From Karstenula rhodostoma CBS 690.94 (lineage: Eukaryota; Ascomycota; Dothideomycetes; Pleosporales; Didymosphaeriaceae), in the NCBI GenBank assembly GCA_010093485.1, contig MU001512.1:913471-977470 (forward strand): DNA of 64,000 nucleotides, read 5' to 3'. The position numbers and the translations under genes are program-made. The notes under the pieces are model-generated. The model had not been told where the DNA came from and did no database searches. It saw only the letters and a list, made by a program, of their open reading frames with translations. Numbering within the stretch: position 1 is the stretch's first letter; the number at the start of each line of letters is the position of its first letter. Below are positions 13,366 to 23,269 of the stretch, in pieces.

Positions 13366-13657
13366 TGTTATCACATCGAGAGATGCGAACGAAACTCGAC
13401 TGGAAATGATGCAAGACACGCAAAATCTGGGGATTGAACGAACTACGGAGTGCCAAGCGTTTTAGCGTGTAGAGAGAACATTAATCGCACTTGCCTGCCC
13501 GCGATTTTCTTCAGGCAGGTCCCCTCGACTACACCCCACATACTTCGGCGAACCAACTACTTCTACCTACGCAACATTTCTTGAGAGCCCACATCGCTCT
13601 CAAGACTTACACGGCAAGCGCGCGGTTTCGACAGCGCGTGGCCTACTAACCGCAATC

Positions 13658-15662
13658 ATGGGTACGTTTGCCTCGCGCACTCGGACGACGTCAGGCAGCG
13701 CCGACACGCTACCCCACCTTTTGCATGACCTGCAAAGCTTCAGGACATGTGCAGCTAACACGCGTTCTTCGTAGGTCCGAAAAAACAGCAGAAGATGTCC
13801 CTGGGGGACTTTCTGGGCGACCAATGTAGGCTCGACCCCGCTCTGTGAGGGGACCGGAAAGGCTGACGCTGTTATAGCACTTGGATCGTGGGCTGATGAG
13901 ATGGAGGATATGCCCGTTGGCGGTGAGTGACCCCGCACCTGCTTTGCGCAACTTCAATTACTGACTTCACTGCAGCCACAAGTAAATTGCCCCATCTCTC
14001 GCTTCGCAAATTCTCAGCAGACGGTATACTAACTACCGTGTAGGCGGCGGCGGCGCTAGCTACGGAGGTGAAAGGCGTACTTTCGGTGCTGGCGGCGGCG
14101 GTGGATTCGGTTCCGACCGCGGCGCAGGAGGTGGTGGTGGCTTCAGTACGTTGACTTCGTGCTGTGTTCGTACGTGCGCTGATCGATTCGACAGGTGGCA
14201 GCGACCGCCTTGGAGGCTACGCTGTGCGCGAGGAACTTCCCCTCCCCTCCAAGCCCCCGTACACGGCCCATTTGGGCAATCTTTCCTTCGATGCTACCGA
14301 GGGTGATGTCAACGACTTCTTCGCCGATTGCGAGGTTACCAATGTTCGCATTGTGGAAGACAAGCTAGAGCGAAAGCCGAAAGGCTTTGGATACGCTGAA
14401 TTCGGCAGTGTCGATGGCTTGAAGAAGGCACTTGACTTGTCTGGCACGCAGTTCCAGGGTAGAAATATCCGAGTTAGCGTTGCTGAACCTCGTACGTGTT
14501 AGATGTCCAGATAGTTGTCTATGCATGACACTAACACCTGGCAGCCAAGGACCGTCCCGAACAAAAGGACATGTCCGACTGGACTCGAAGGGGTCCTCTG
14601 CCTGATCTTCCTGGTCAGCAGCGTCGCCCGTCTGATCGTGGCGGATATCGCCAGTTCGACGAGCGTTCTGACGGAGGTGGTGAGCGTAGACGCGCCCCTC
14701 CGTTCAGTAGCGATGGCAAAGAGCGCGACTACGGCAACTGGGAGCGCAAGGGTCCGCTATCTCCTGTTCCCGGGGCGGGTCCCACGAGAGAAGACCGTGT
14801 GCGTAGCAACGACGGCCCTCGCGAGCGAGGACAATCTCCAGCCTGGGGCGAGGGACGCTCCAACGATGGTTCTCGTCCTCCGCGTCGCGAATTCTCGGAA
14901 CGACCTCAATACGAGCGCCAGCCCACTGCGCCTGAGCTAGACAACCAGTGGCGATCCAAGATGCGTCCGGACGCTCCAGTCAAGTCGCCTACAGCCACAC
15001 CTGATGCTAGCGTACCATCATCTCCTGCACCCCAATCTGCCGCACCGGCAACTCGCCCCAGGCTTAATCTCGCTAAGCGTACCGTCTCCGAAGCACCTGA
15101 GACTCCTTTGGCCGCCACCCAGTCTGACTCCAAGGCCAACCCATTTGGTGCTGCTAAGCCCATTGACACCGCCGCACGTGAGCGTGAAATCGAAGAGAAG
15201 AGACAATTGTCTATCCGCCAGAAGAAGGAGGCTGATGACAAGGCCCGCGAGGAGAGGAAGCCTAAGGAGTCCGCAGAGAAGACTGTTTCCTCTCCAAGAA
15301 CCGAGGCGCCATCCGCGTCTTCGACCGAAAAGAACGACAACGGAAGCGAGGATAAGCCGCGTGCCAACATCGAGATCCTCCAACGTTCAGGAGGAGAAGG
15401 TGATGTACCCCCAGAGGTTGAAGCCGCCGACACACCTGAGAACGGTGATATCGTCGAGGACAAGAGTGTAAAGCCAAAGGAAGTTGAACGCGACCCAAAG
15501 CTTGACAACACTTGGAGACGAAAGTCGAGCACGCCTGCGGCATCCACCGCTACCACCACGGAGACCATGGACGACGACGGCTGGAGTACCGTTACTAAGC
15601 CCACGAAGGCCCCGAGGGGCGGCAAGGGACGCGGCGGCCCAGCCCGCGCCATTGCATCTTAG
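13658..15662 (+). CDS. eIF4B-like translation initiation factor (RRM protein)
   Basis: Seven exons: 13658-13661, 13775-13825, 13878-13922, 13976-13981, 14044-14145, 14195-14491, 14545-15662. They encode 540 residues. The start MGPKKQQKMSLGDFLGDQSLGSWADEMEDMP is the typical N-terminus of fungal eIF4B. A Gly-rich, Arg-containing stretch follows, then one RRM (about residues 91-167) with RNP2 HLGNLSF and RNP1 KGFGYAEF. A repeat-like Arg/Asp/Ser/Gly-rich region comes next (DWTRRGPLPDLPG, then NWERKGPLSPVPG), and the C-terminal half is disordered and Lys/Glu-rich. eIF4B stimulates the helicase eIF4A during 43S recruitment and scanning. Exon 1 holds only ATGG, and the fourth exon is just six bases between two canonical introns (53 and 62 nt); skipping it would also keep the frame. 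The tail DDGWSTVTKPTKAPRGGKGRGG is characteristic of the family. Confidence 0.9.
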
Positions 15663-15663
15663 A

Positions 15664-15921
15664 TCATGGATCTGTCGTGTATTTCCCCGACCGTCTCATC
15701 AAGCGTCTTTCGATGCTCGCAACGCTGCGCAATTGTCCGGACATGAATGGTTCTTCCCGTTCCATGGCTTCGATATTTGCTTGCAGTTGTGAGCTCCTAG
15801 ATCTTGTTGGCAATTTCACGTCCTCTGTCGTATATTGGCATATCTCTTTCAGCATGTTCGGCTGCTTTGCCTTTATTTGCTCGGCAAGGTACTGTTCGTT
15901 TGGTGCAGGCTGGGTTCCCAT
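15664..15921 (-). CDS. Small ORF, possible 85-residue protein of unknown function
   Basis: From the first ATG in frame, this encodes MGTQPAPNEQYLAEQIKAKQ, then an internal helix-rich part (LKEICQYTTEDVKLPTRSRSSQLQANIEAMEREEPFMSG) and a basic end (SIERRLMRRSGKYTTDP). The amino-acid mix is protein-like but I do not recognise it. Its stop lies one base beyond the stop of the convergent eIF4B-like gene, so the 3' UTRs must overlap. The frame can be extended upstream through a 60-nt intron-like segment (16000-15941, gtatgc to ttaag, phase-compatible) to another open block at 16230-16001, but that block has no ATG in frame. A longer spliced gene is therefore possible and unproven. Confidence 0.35.
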   Translation of the reverse strand: MGTQPAPNEQYLAEQIKAKQPNMLKEICQYTTEDVKLPTRSRSSQLQANIEAMEREEPFMSGQLRSVASIERRLMRRSGKYTTDP

Positions 15922-16979
15922 GGTCCCACTATCATACACGCTTAACGGCTCTCATGTCACTTCGATCATGCCCAGCTCCAATCTTACGTGTTATGCATAC
16001 CACAACTGTACTGGTTCTCTCTGTTTCAAAAGTTTGACGTCTTTGACTTCATTCAGATCTGAAAATATGGCCTTTTCTGCGTCTACACCTCCCTCTTCAT
16101 TCGCGTGTGCTAGCTTTAGGATGGGTCGGAGGCATATGTGCAATGACTGACATTTTCGATTGTTTGCTCGAAGGTTGGGGGCTGGGAGCGTAGGCTCGGA
16201 TTTTTCTGATATAGAGGAAGAGTTGATCACGTTTTGTTCGCGAAATGATAGACGATCTGGTGCTCGGGCATGTATTTAGCTTTTCCAGGATAGATTCGTA
16301 ACGATTGTCTATCTTCTTGACGTCTAGGGCATTTTCCCCGCAGCCGGAGGTTTCTGTCTCGCCGACAAAGAATGCGTTTCACCGCTGTGTGGAGCGCAAG
16401 TGACGGTATCCAACTCATCATAACAACAACAATACTTGCCGTTCGTGGGGTGTCATGTCCGTGCTTCATTATATTGCTGAAACACATGTCAAATATCCCA
16501 TCGTCTAGGCGCGCTGCTCGATTTCCATGGTTCTTTATGTCTCATCTATTCTCGCTAGGAGAGGTGCGTCCTTGTGTAAGATGTCTCAAATCTTTGCTAT
16601 GCGCGGGCAGTGCATCTGTTCTCGACGAGTGAGAGCATCGCATCAAAGATTCCGGGAAAATGCTGTCAACCTAGCCAGCCTTATAAATGACCATCGGGCA
16701 ATTAACATCCATAGAAGCGTCAGTACTGATGAGTTTGTGTGCAGCTGTCTTCTCGATAAAAGAACGGTACTTTCGACAGCAGTCTCGATGTGGGTTTCGA
16801 TGGCGTTTGGCGATCGCTCCCTTGCGGGCCTAGCCTGGACCCTGCGTGAAGCTCATACGTCAGAGTCAAACCGCACCGCGTCGACAATCTTGGTCAACTG
16901 AATTCCACAGCCACCCTTTTGATAACATCTTGCTCCATCTTGTTTCGCGTCAGTATACGGAGCCTAAGTGAATCGATCG
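15922..16979. other. Intergenic or unresolved region
   Basis: It contains open blocks on the minus strand (16230-16001 and 16487-16227) that could be exons of a longer version of the small gene at 15664, but no consistent start and splice set was found. The final 200 bases are probably the promoter and leader of the next plus-strand gene. Confidence 0.3.
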
Positions 16980-18158
16980 ATGAACGCCATGTCTTCGAAA
17001 AGCCAGTCTCCTGTTTCAAGTGCAACTACGTCACAGCCCAAACAAGCGCGACCGAAGAAAGCTGCAGTTCCGGTTCCGGCTGAACAAAGAGCGGGCTCAG
17101 CGGGCGGCGTTTTGCTAGAGAAGGAGCGTACTGCGAAGGGATCAGCTTCTACTCAGACTCCGAAACCGACTGCTAAGCCTACAGCGGCAGCTGCTACGTC
17201 TTCGGAAGTCAAGGGTAAAGATGCAGCATCCACACCGAATGCAGCAGCTTCGACAGGTCCAAATCGACAAAGGAGGAGACCTCGAAAGCTCAACAGAGAT
17301 ATCCCCACCGACGATGCACCTTCTATTGCTGTGCTTACTTCGGCTACGCCAGCCCCCACCACCGAGCTCGAAGCGTTGAAATCTCGTGTCCGCGGGCTGG
17401 AAGCAAAAGTGGAGGAGCTTTACCAGTCATCAGAGGGGAGGAATCGCTCACCTCGGCGACGCGGCAAGAGCCGTAAGAATTCATCTGCGCAATCAGTCCC
17501 CACAATCAACAATACATCGGCTGGACACGAAGAGGAAGAAGCAGACGAGGAGCTTGTGCGTGTTGAAGAAGAGTTGGAGAGTGCAAGACGAGATCTGGAA
17601 GTATACCAGCCTCGCAGCAGGCCAAAGGGAAAGAGGGCTACATCGGGAGAAACTGAATACATTGAAGAGATCCCAAGAGGTGACGGCGAAGAGGTGTTGA
17701 ACAGCGAAGGACGCCAAGTTACTCTTACAGGCAGCTATCGTATTCCTTTGCCTGCTACACTTGACATGAAGGACGTGAAGACGATTCAGTCTGGTGTTTC
17801 AGCGGCACAAAACGTGGCGAAATCCTTCCTCGAACAACGCCGAGCAGCTCGTGCGACTTGGTCCAATCAGGCTACTCCAGGTCCGGCGTCGTCGACAAGG
17901 TCGACAAACGCTACGGCCAAGCCTAGTAAGAAGACGAGCAGCATGGAAATCACAAAGGAAACGGATGGGAAGAGCTGGGGCGAGTGGTTTGGCGGTTACA
18001 GTGTGGCCATCAGCAGGGCAGTGAAGACGATTGAGGCAGAAGCCGCAGTGGAGAGCCAAAGGGCGCAAGCGGGTGCACCAGGCGAGGGGTCAGGGACGAA
18101 GAAAGCGTCTGGGAAGAGACCGACGGCGAGGGGCAGGCAGAGTGAGGGCGCTGCTTGA
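16980..18158 (+). CDS. Disordered coiled-coil protein of unknown function
   Basis: A single exon encodes about 392 residues from the first ATG (16980); a second ATG at 16989 (MSSKSQSP) is equally usable. The first 125 residues are Ala/Pro/Ser/Lys-rich and basic (RQRRRPRKLNRDI). A short coiled coil follows (LEALKSRVRGLEAKVEELYQ, about 142-161), then an Arg/Ser-rich patch and an acidic helix (HEEEEADEELVRVEEELESARRDLEVY). Two less disordered blocks look conserved: GSYRIPLPATLDMKDVKTIQSGVSAAQNVAKSFLEQRRA (about 252-290) and SWGEWFGGYSVAISRAVKTIEAEAAVE (about 335-361), the latter possibly amphipathic. There is no signal peptide and no recognised domain. The basic regions would fit nucleic-acid or nuclear association, but this is inference. 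Confidence 0.6.
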   Translation: MNAMSSKSQSPVSSATTSQPKQARPKKAAVPVPAEQRAGSAGGVLLEKERTAKGSASTQTPKPTAKPTAAAATSSEVKGKDAASTPNAAASTGPNRQRRRPRKLNRDIPTDDAPSIAVLTSATPAPTTELEALKSRVRGLEAKVEELYQSSEGRNRSPRRRGKSRKNSSAQSVPTINNTSAGHEEEEADEELVRVEEELESARRDLEVYQPRSRPKGKRATSGETEYIEEIPRGDGEEVLNSEGRQVTLTGSYRIPLPATLDMKDVKTIQSGVSAAQNVAKSFLEQRRAARATWSNQATPGPASSTRSTNATAKPSKKTSSMEITKETDGKSWGEWFGGYSVAISRAVKTIEAEAAVESQRAQAGAPGEGSGTKKASGKRPTARGRQSEGAA

Positions 18159-18732
18159 ATCAGGGGATCGAGTGCACATGGGCTGAAGCACCAACACGGG
18201 ATCAACACGGACCAGGTTTCGTCGTATGTAGCGCTGCGGCATGTGTTGGGATGCGTGCGAAAAGGGTTCGGGCTAGGAATGATTAGGGGGTGTCGAAGGC
18301 GTTTGTCAATTCTCAAGGTTGTGCGCATATAGGATTAGGTCAAACGAGCATTTGCACTGGTTCAATCTAGTAGTGTATTGAATTGTCTACGCAGGGGTAG
18401 CTCTGTGGTGGTGGTGGTGGTGGTGGCGCAAAGCGATGCGAATCGTCTCTTCACGGCGTGCGTGGAGCGATGGTGTGCACGGGCGATCCCGCTCCGAGCC
18501 CGTGGGACGAGCAGGGCAGTGGGCTAACAGTAAAAGCCGTGCGAAGCAGTGTCTGTGTGCACGGATGGGATCGCCAGGCGGATGGCAATGCCGCGGCCCC
18601 TGCAATGCCAATGCACATGCACATCTCCCGCGCGCTCTTTCCAAGGTGCGCACCAAGTTGGGATTCGGAGGAAGCAGATGTGGCGTCGAGGCGGGCCATG
18701 GACGCCGCGGAGGCGATGGCGATGGCCAGCGT

Positions 18733-18760
18733 CAGGCAGGCAGGCAGGCAGGCAGGCAGG
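18733..18760. repeat. (CAGG)7 microsatellite
   Basis: Seven perfect CAGG units. Confidence 0.9.
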
Positions 18761-18927
18761 CGAAGCATGGTCTTCCAAGGCGTTGAGAGTGGCAGCAAGG
18801 AGATGGCGTCATGGTGACCGACGGCCATGACATGATGCACGACGCCACAGCAGCACTAACGGCAGCCATGCAGTGCGGGTCCAACGTCTGTCGTGTGTCG
18901 CGGGCTTGCGACGAGCCTGCCCTCGTC

Positions 18928-19004
18928 GTGGAGCGTGGAGCGTGGAGCGTGGAGCGTGGAGCGTGGAGCGTGGAGCGTGGAGCGTGGAGCGTGGAGCGTG
19001 GAGC
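18928..19004. repeat. Eleven perfect gtggagc heptamers
   Basis: Exactly 77 bases in eleven identical 7-base units, with no substitution, implying recent or ongoing expansion. It lies about 0.8 kb upstream of the HAM1-like gene. Confidence 0.95.
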
Positions 19005-19455
19005 ATAGAGGGCAGCGACCGGACAGAGGAAGGGGCGGCCGAGCCCTGAACGAATGCTCCCTGGCAGCGAGGCCGGCGGCGACGGCGACGGGGCGTGCAT
19101 GGGATTTGGCGCGCGGGATGGGGTGTGGGTGTGGGCGTGTGGGCGTGTGGGCGTGTGGCTTGTTGGACGCGTCCGGAATGCGATGACGCACTCCAGGAAC
19201 AAGGCCCGTCGACGATCCGAAATGTCAACCCAGCCCACCATCCGTCATGGACGCGGCCTCTCGCGCCTTCTTTGGGCGCAGGCCAGCCCCAATCGAGGCA
19301 ACGGCGGCTACAATTGCACGCTGGCCGCCCAGGGACGGCGATTGCGGCCTCGCGCGCCCACGACTCGTCCTGTGCAGCGCGATGCGCACCGCAAATGACC
19401 GCCGGCTGCCTGCTGGCCCAGTGAGAGACAGAGTGGCCCAGCCAGAGCCCAGGCC

Positions 19456-19513
19456 GTGTGCCGTGTGCCGTGTGCGGCCTGCGACCTGCGACCTGCGACC
19501 TGCGACCTGCGAC
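19456..19513. repeat. Two adjacent heptamer arrays (gtgtgcc and ctgcgac)
   Basis: Three gtgtgcc/g units (19456-19476) are followed after two bases by five perfect ctgcgac units (19479-19513). ctgcgac is a rotation of the reverse complement of the gcaggtc unit at 8571. Confidence 0.85.
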
Positions 19514-19816
19514 CTGCCGCCTGCCTGCGTGCGTGCGTGCGGGGAGTAGGGAGCGAACAAGGTGAAGGCTCATTTTGCGTGTCGCGCCCATGACGCAACC
19601 CGCGCCCGCCCAGGTCAGGTTTCGTGCCACGACAACGACGACGCTGCCCACCAACCAAATAAAACCCCCCAGCGCTCCTGCTGCCTGTCTCACTCCCCTA
19701 TACCTCTTCTTTTGATACCCCAACCTACCCACCCTCCACCTAATCGCCCCTCGAGCCCCGTCCCTTTTATTTGATACCCCAGCATACGCCTGCTTGCTAC
19801 TTGATATTCGTACACC

Positions 19817-22758
19817 ATGCCGTCCTCAAAGGCCGTCAACGTGCCGGTCAACGAGAAGCAGAAGGAGAAGGACGTCAACACCAAGCTCCAGCTCTACGGC
19901 ATCTTCCAGGGTACGTCTCTTTTTCTTTGCCTCGCGCCCCTCGTGCCCCACACCAGCTGACGTCCAGGGCAGCATTCGCCAATGGCAAGGTCCCCTCAAA
20001 CAAGCAGATCGATGTCGCCCTCAACTCGGCATTGTCCTCGAGAGCCCTGAGCTCGCCTTCTAAGAATCTGTCCGCCGAGGGCCGAACCCTCGTTGCCGAC
20101 CTCAAGGACGTTGTCGAGCAGGCCAAGACACTACTGCTCACCAAGAATGAAGGTAACCTCCTCCAGGACTTCATCTGGCAGACGGAGCAAATCACCGGCG
20201 GCAACGCGCAGGTTCCCCAAGCACCAATCGACAAAGACACAGCCAGGCAGCATGGCAATGAGGCCCTCGAGGGTCTCCGCACCCTCGGTACCCTCATCAT
20301 CTCCAACGGCCAGTTCAGGAAGCTCCTCTCGGATGCTACCATTCTCCTGCGGGACATGGCCGGTGACGCTGCCCAGAACACAGCCAACAAGGTGAAGCCG
20401 GCTGAACACCAGCTCAACCAGATTGATCATCCGGCCGACGACAACACCTGGCACGAGGTTCCCGACGTGTCCAAGGACAAGCTCAAGACCCAGATCAAGC
20501 AGTCATCTCCTTTCTCCAAGGGTGATGCACAGAAGGCCGCGGGCGATGTGACCCAGGCTGCTCACCCCGGGGGTTCGCGCGACCCCGCCGATGTTGCTCG
20601 AGCTGGTGCCACCGAGGCCCAGACAGGCCAGTCCACCGGTCTGGATACTCAGAACGCTGCGAGCGAGGCCAAGCGTCAGCTCTCCGAAAATGTTCCCGAG
20701 GAAGACAAGGAGCGTGTCCGCCAACAACGTGAGCGTCTGAACAACTACCTCAAGCAGAAGATGCCCGAGGAGCGTCGTGAGCAGACCATCTGGCGTCTGA
20801 AGAAGATGGTTGTCGAGATCCAGGGCCACCAGGACTACCAGCGCGCCATCGACACCCTGCTCACTCTGGCCGAGCGCTATGCCGGCCACGGTCGGGATGT
20901 CGCCCAGCAGGGCAAAGGATCCGTCCAAGGTGCGCACCAGGATGATTCGCTGCAGATGGCGGAAGCTGACCTCAAGGTGTGTAATTGCAGGCTTTCTTCG
21001 CGATAATACAGACATGCTAACAAATATCAAGACCCTCTTGGAGCGCTTCGCCAACAGCACCTCTTTCGATGATCTGATTGACTCCGTCAACCAGATCTAC
21101 ACGGACGCTGACCGCGACCCTGACCTCAAGAACTGGTTCAAGCACCTGGATGCTTACGTTCGCAAGTGCTTGAAGCAGCAAGGCTTCATCATGGAGGACA
21201 GCTCTAATGAGGAGTGGAACCGCTTGTACGATGACGGACATCAGCTGCTCCGTGGACGGTACCGCGGTCACACCGACCGTATTGCCGACGAATTCAAGTT
21301 TATCGGCCAGCAGTTCGACTCTGATCCTCAGAACAGGGCCTTTTCCAACTCTATCCAGAAGCTGTTCAACGACCTTGGCCATGATGAGAACGGCAAGACG
21401 GCCTTCAAGCCTCATCTTCTCAAGGATCTGACGGAAGTAATCCTACCCGCGGTTTTCGAGAACATCCGCTACGTTCCCATTCCCCGCATTGAGTACTCCG
21501 ACCCTATGTTTGACGCTGTCGTCGAGAACCTTGTCATAGAAGGTGATAATCTTACACCCAACGTTGCTGAGTTTGGCGCCGACAACTACTGGCGCTGGGG
21601 TCGCAAGCACGTGTCCAGCCAGAACAAGAACAAGGTCATGTTGTCCGTCAGTGGCATCCAGATGGATCTTCGCGATGTTTCCTACTACGTGAAGCGCAAG
21701 CAGGGCTTCCCTTCCATCACTGACAAGGGTGTCATGGACATCTTCATGGGTGGAAGCGGCTTCAGCTTCAAGGTCGAGATGGAGAACGCCGAGCGCTCAA
21801 AGGACAGTGTTCACTACTTCAAGATCAACAAGGTCACCACCGATATCGAGAACTTGCAGATCAAGATGAAGAAGAGCAACCACAAGCTTCTCTTCAACCT
21901 TTTCAAGCCACTCTTGCTCAAGGTCATGCGCCCCGTCATTCAGCGCGTCCTCGAGAAGCAGATCAAGGACAATGTTAATCAGCTCGACGCCCTCATCTAC
22001 GATATCAAGAAGGAGGCTGACAGGGCCGTCGAGGATGCCAAGCGCAACCCCGATCCGGAGAACATTCAGAACATCTACCAGCGTTACGCTTCTGCTGCCA
22101 ACCAGCGCATAATGCAAGGCAAGCAGAAGAAGGAGCAACTTGAGGAGCGTGCCAAAGACACTCACGTCAACGTGGCCGTCACTCAGCATGACAGCATATT
22201 CCAGAACATCAAGCTACCCGGTGGTATCAGCACGAAGGCGACCGAGTACAAGGACCTTGCCGCGAAGGGTGACAAGTGGGAGAGCCCCGTGTTCTCCATT
22301 GGTGCTGCCAAGGAAACTTCGGCTCTTCCCAAGATTCCTTCCGTCCAGCGCAAGCCGCATGGTCGTCGTGAGGGTTACGGCTCTGATCCTAGCATTGGCG
22401 CTGGTCTCTCCAACTCCCAGGGCGTTGGATCTGGCTTCCAGAACGAGGCTGGACGGGGGCTACCTCAGGCCGGCTACGGTGGAGCTGGATACGCGCAAGA
22501 CAATCCTACAGGCGCTGGCTACGCTCAGCGTAACCCAGTTGGTGCTGGAGCTGGCCTCGCCAATCAGATGGACGGTGCTTTCAACGGGGAGTCCGTTCCC
22601 GCGGGCGCCGCCGGTGCAGGTGCCGGCACTGCTGGCACCCACCCCGGCCAAGGTCAATGTGAGTAATAACCATTATTGGGTTTCGAATGTTCGCTGACAA
22701 TACAGTAGTCAACACCATACTTGGCGCCAACAACCCGGTTCTCCGCGGTGACATCTAA
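19817..22758 (+). CDS. HAM1-like / BPI-like lipid-binding protein
   Basis: Four exons (19817-19910, 19973-20976, 21032-22658, 22706 or 22709-22758) encode 925 or 924 residues. The N-terminal third (AFANGKVPSNKQIDVALNSALSS, then LLSDATILLRDMAGDAA) and the long middle part (QGFIMEDSSNEEWNRLYDDGHQLLRGRY, then YVPIPRIEYSDPMFDAVVENLVIEGDNLTPN) match fungal HAM1-like proteins, which carry a bactericidal permeability-increasing/TULIP-like fold. The block VSGIQMDLRDVSYYVKRKQGFPSITDKGVMDIFMGGSGFSFKVEM is the typical beta-rich lipid-binding part. The C-terminus is a Gly/Ala-rich repeat region ending NPVLRGDI. A membrane-contact or lipid-transfer role is inferred from the fold. The last intron ends in a CAGTAG tandem acceptor, so two isoforms differing by one residue (LV or F before NTILG) are possible. 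Confidence 0.85.
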
Positions 22759-23269
22759 GCGGCTTGCATGATGGACGTTGCCTTCTTGTATGATATACCA
22801 GCGTGGCTCTTGATGTTCACGAATTTTGTTCTTGTTCTGCTCGGTTTGATAATGGATGATACCACCTCGCCAGATTGGCGCATGAGTATACGGTTTTTTC
22901 AAAAAGGGTTTTTGGTGGATAGGCTGGCTCGTAATGTGGAAGATTGGGCACGGGGGATAATCAAAATGCACTAGCGCATGAATTCAAATTTCAGCCCTTA
23001 TTCTGTTTGCTTCATCAGACGAGTCGTTGGGTGTCGTAGGTAGCATGCAGGGCTCGTAATGGTGCTTGCTGTACCTCAAATTTTGCGCACTTACGAGTGG
23101 ACGAGGTAGTTATAGTGATTGACTTGCAAGGAACGTAAATGGCATTTTAAAAGACGACTTTCGAAGCTCTATCGAGGACTATAGGCTACACATGTCTGCC
23201 TTGTACCTACCTATGTGGCACATATGGCGTACACACCAATCCGAGATTGCGTACACTGCTTTGTCAATA
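22759..23269. other. Intergenic, convergent 3' ends
   Basis: No gene seen. AT-richer than its surroundings; probably the 3' UTRs of the HAM1-like gene and the fluoride exporter. Confidence 0.5.

Larger units (their letters stand above)
18159..19816. promoter_or_regulatory. Repeat-rich upstream region of the HAM1-like gene
   Basis: No supported gene; the long frames on both strands follow from low-complexity DNA. It holds a (GTG)n run (18405-18426), a (CAGG)7 run (18733-18760), eleven perfect gtggagc heptamers (18928-19004), an 8-bp gtgtgggc array (about 19127-19157), three gtgtgcc/g heptamers (19456-19476) and five ctgcgac heptamers (19479-19513). A CT-rich stretch (about 19,676-19,760) precedes the start codon at 19817. 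Confidence 0.55.

Noticed and set aside
18809..19732. 307-residue minus frame
   Set aside because: Much of it is the translated gtggagc repeat (HAPRSTL units) and other low-complexity sequence.
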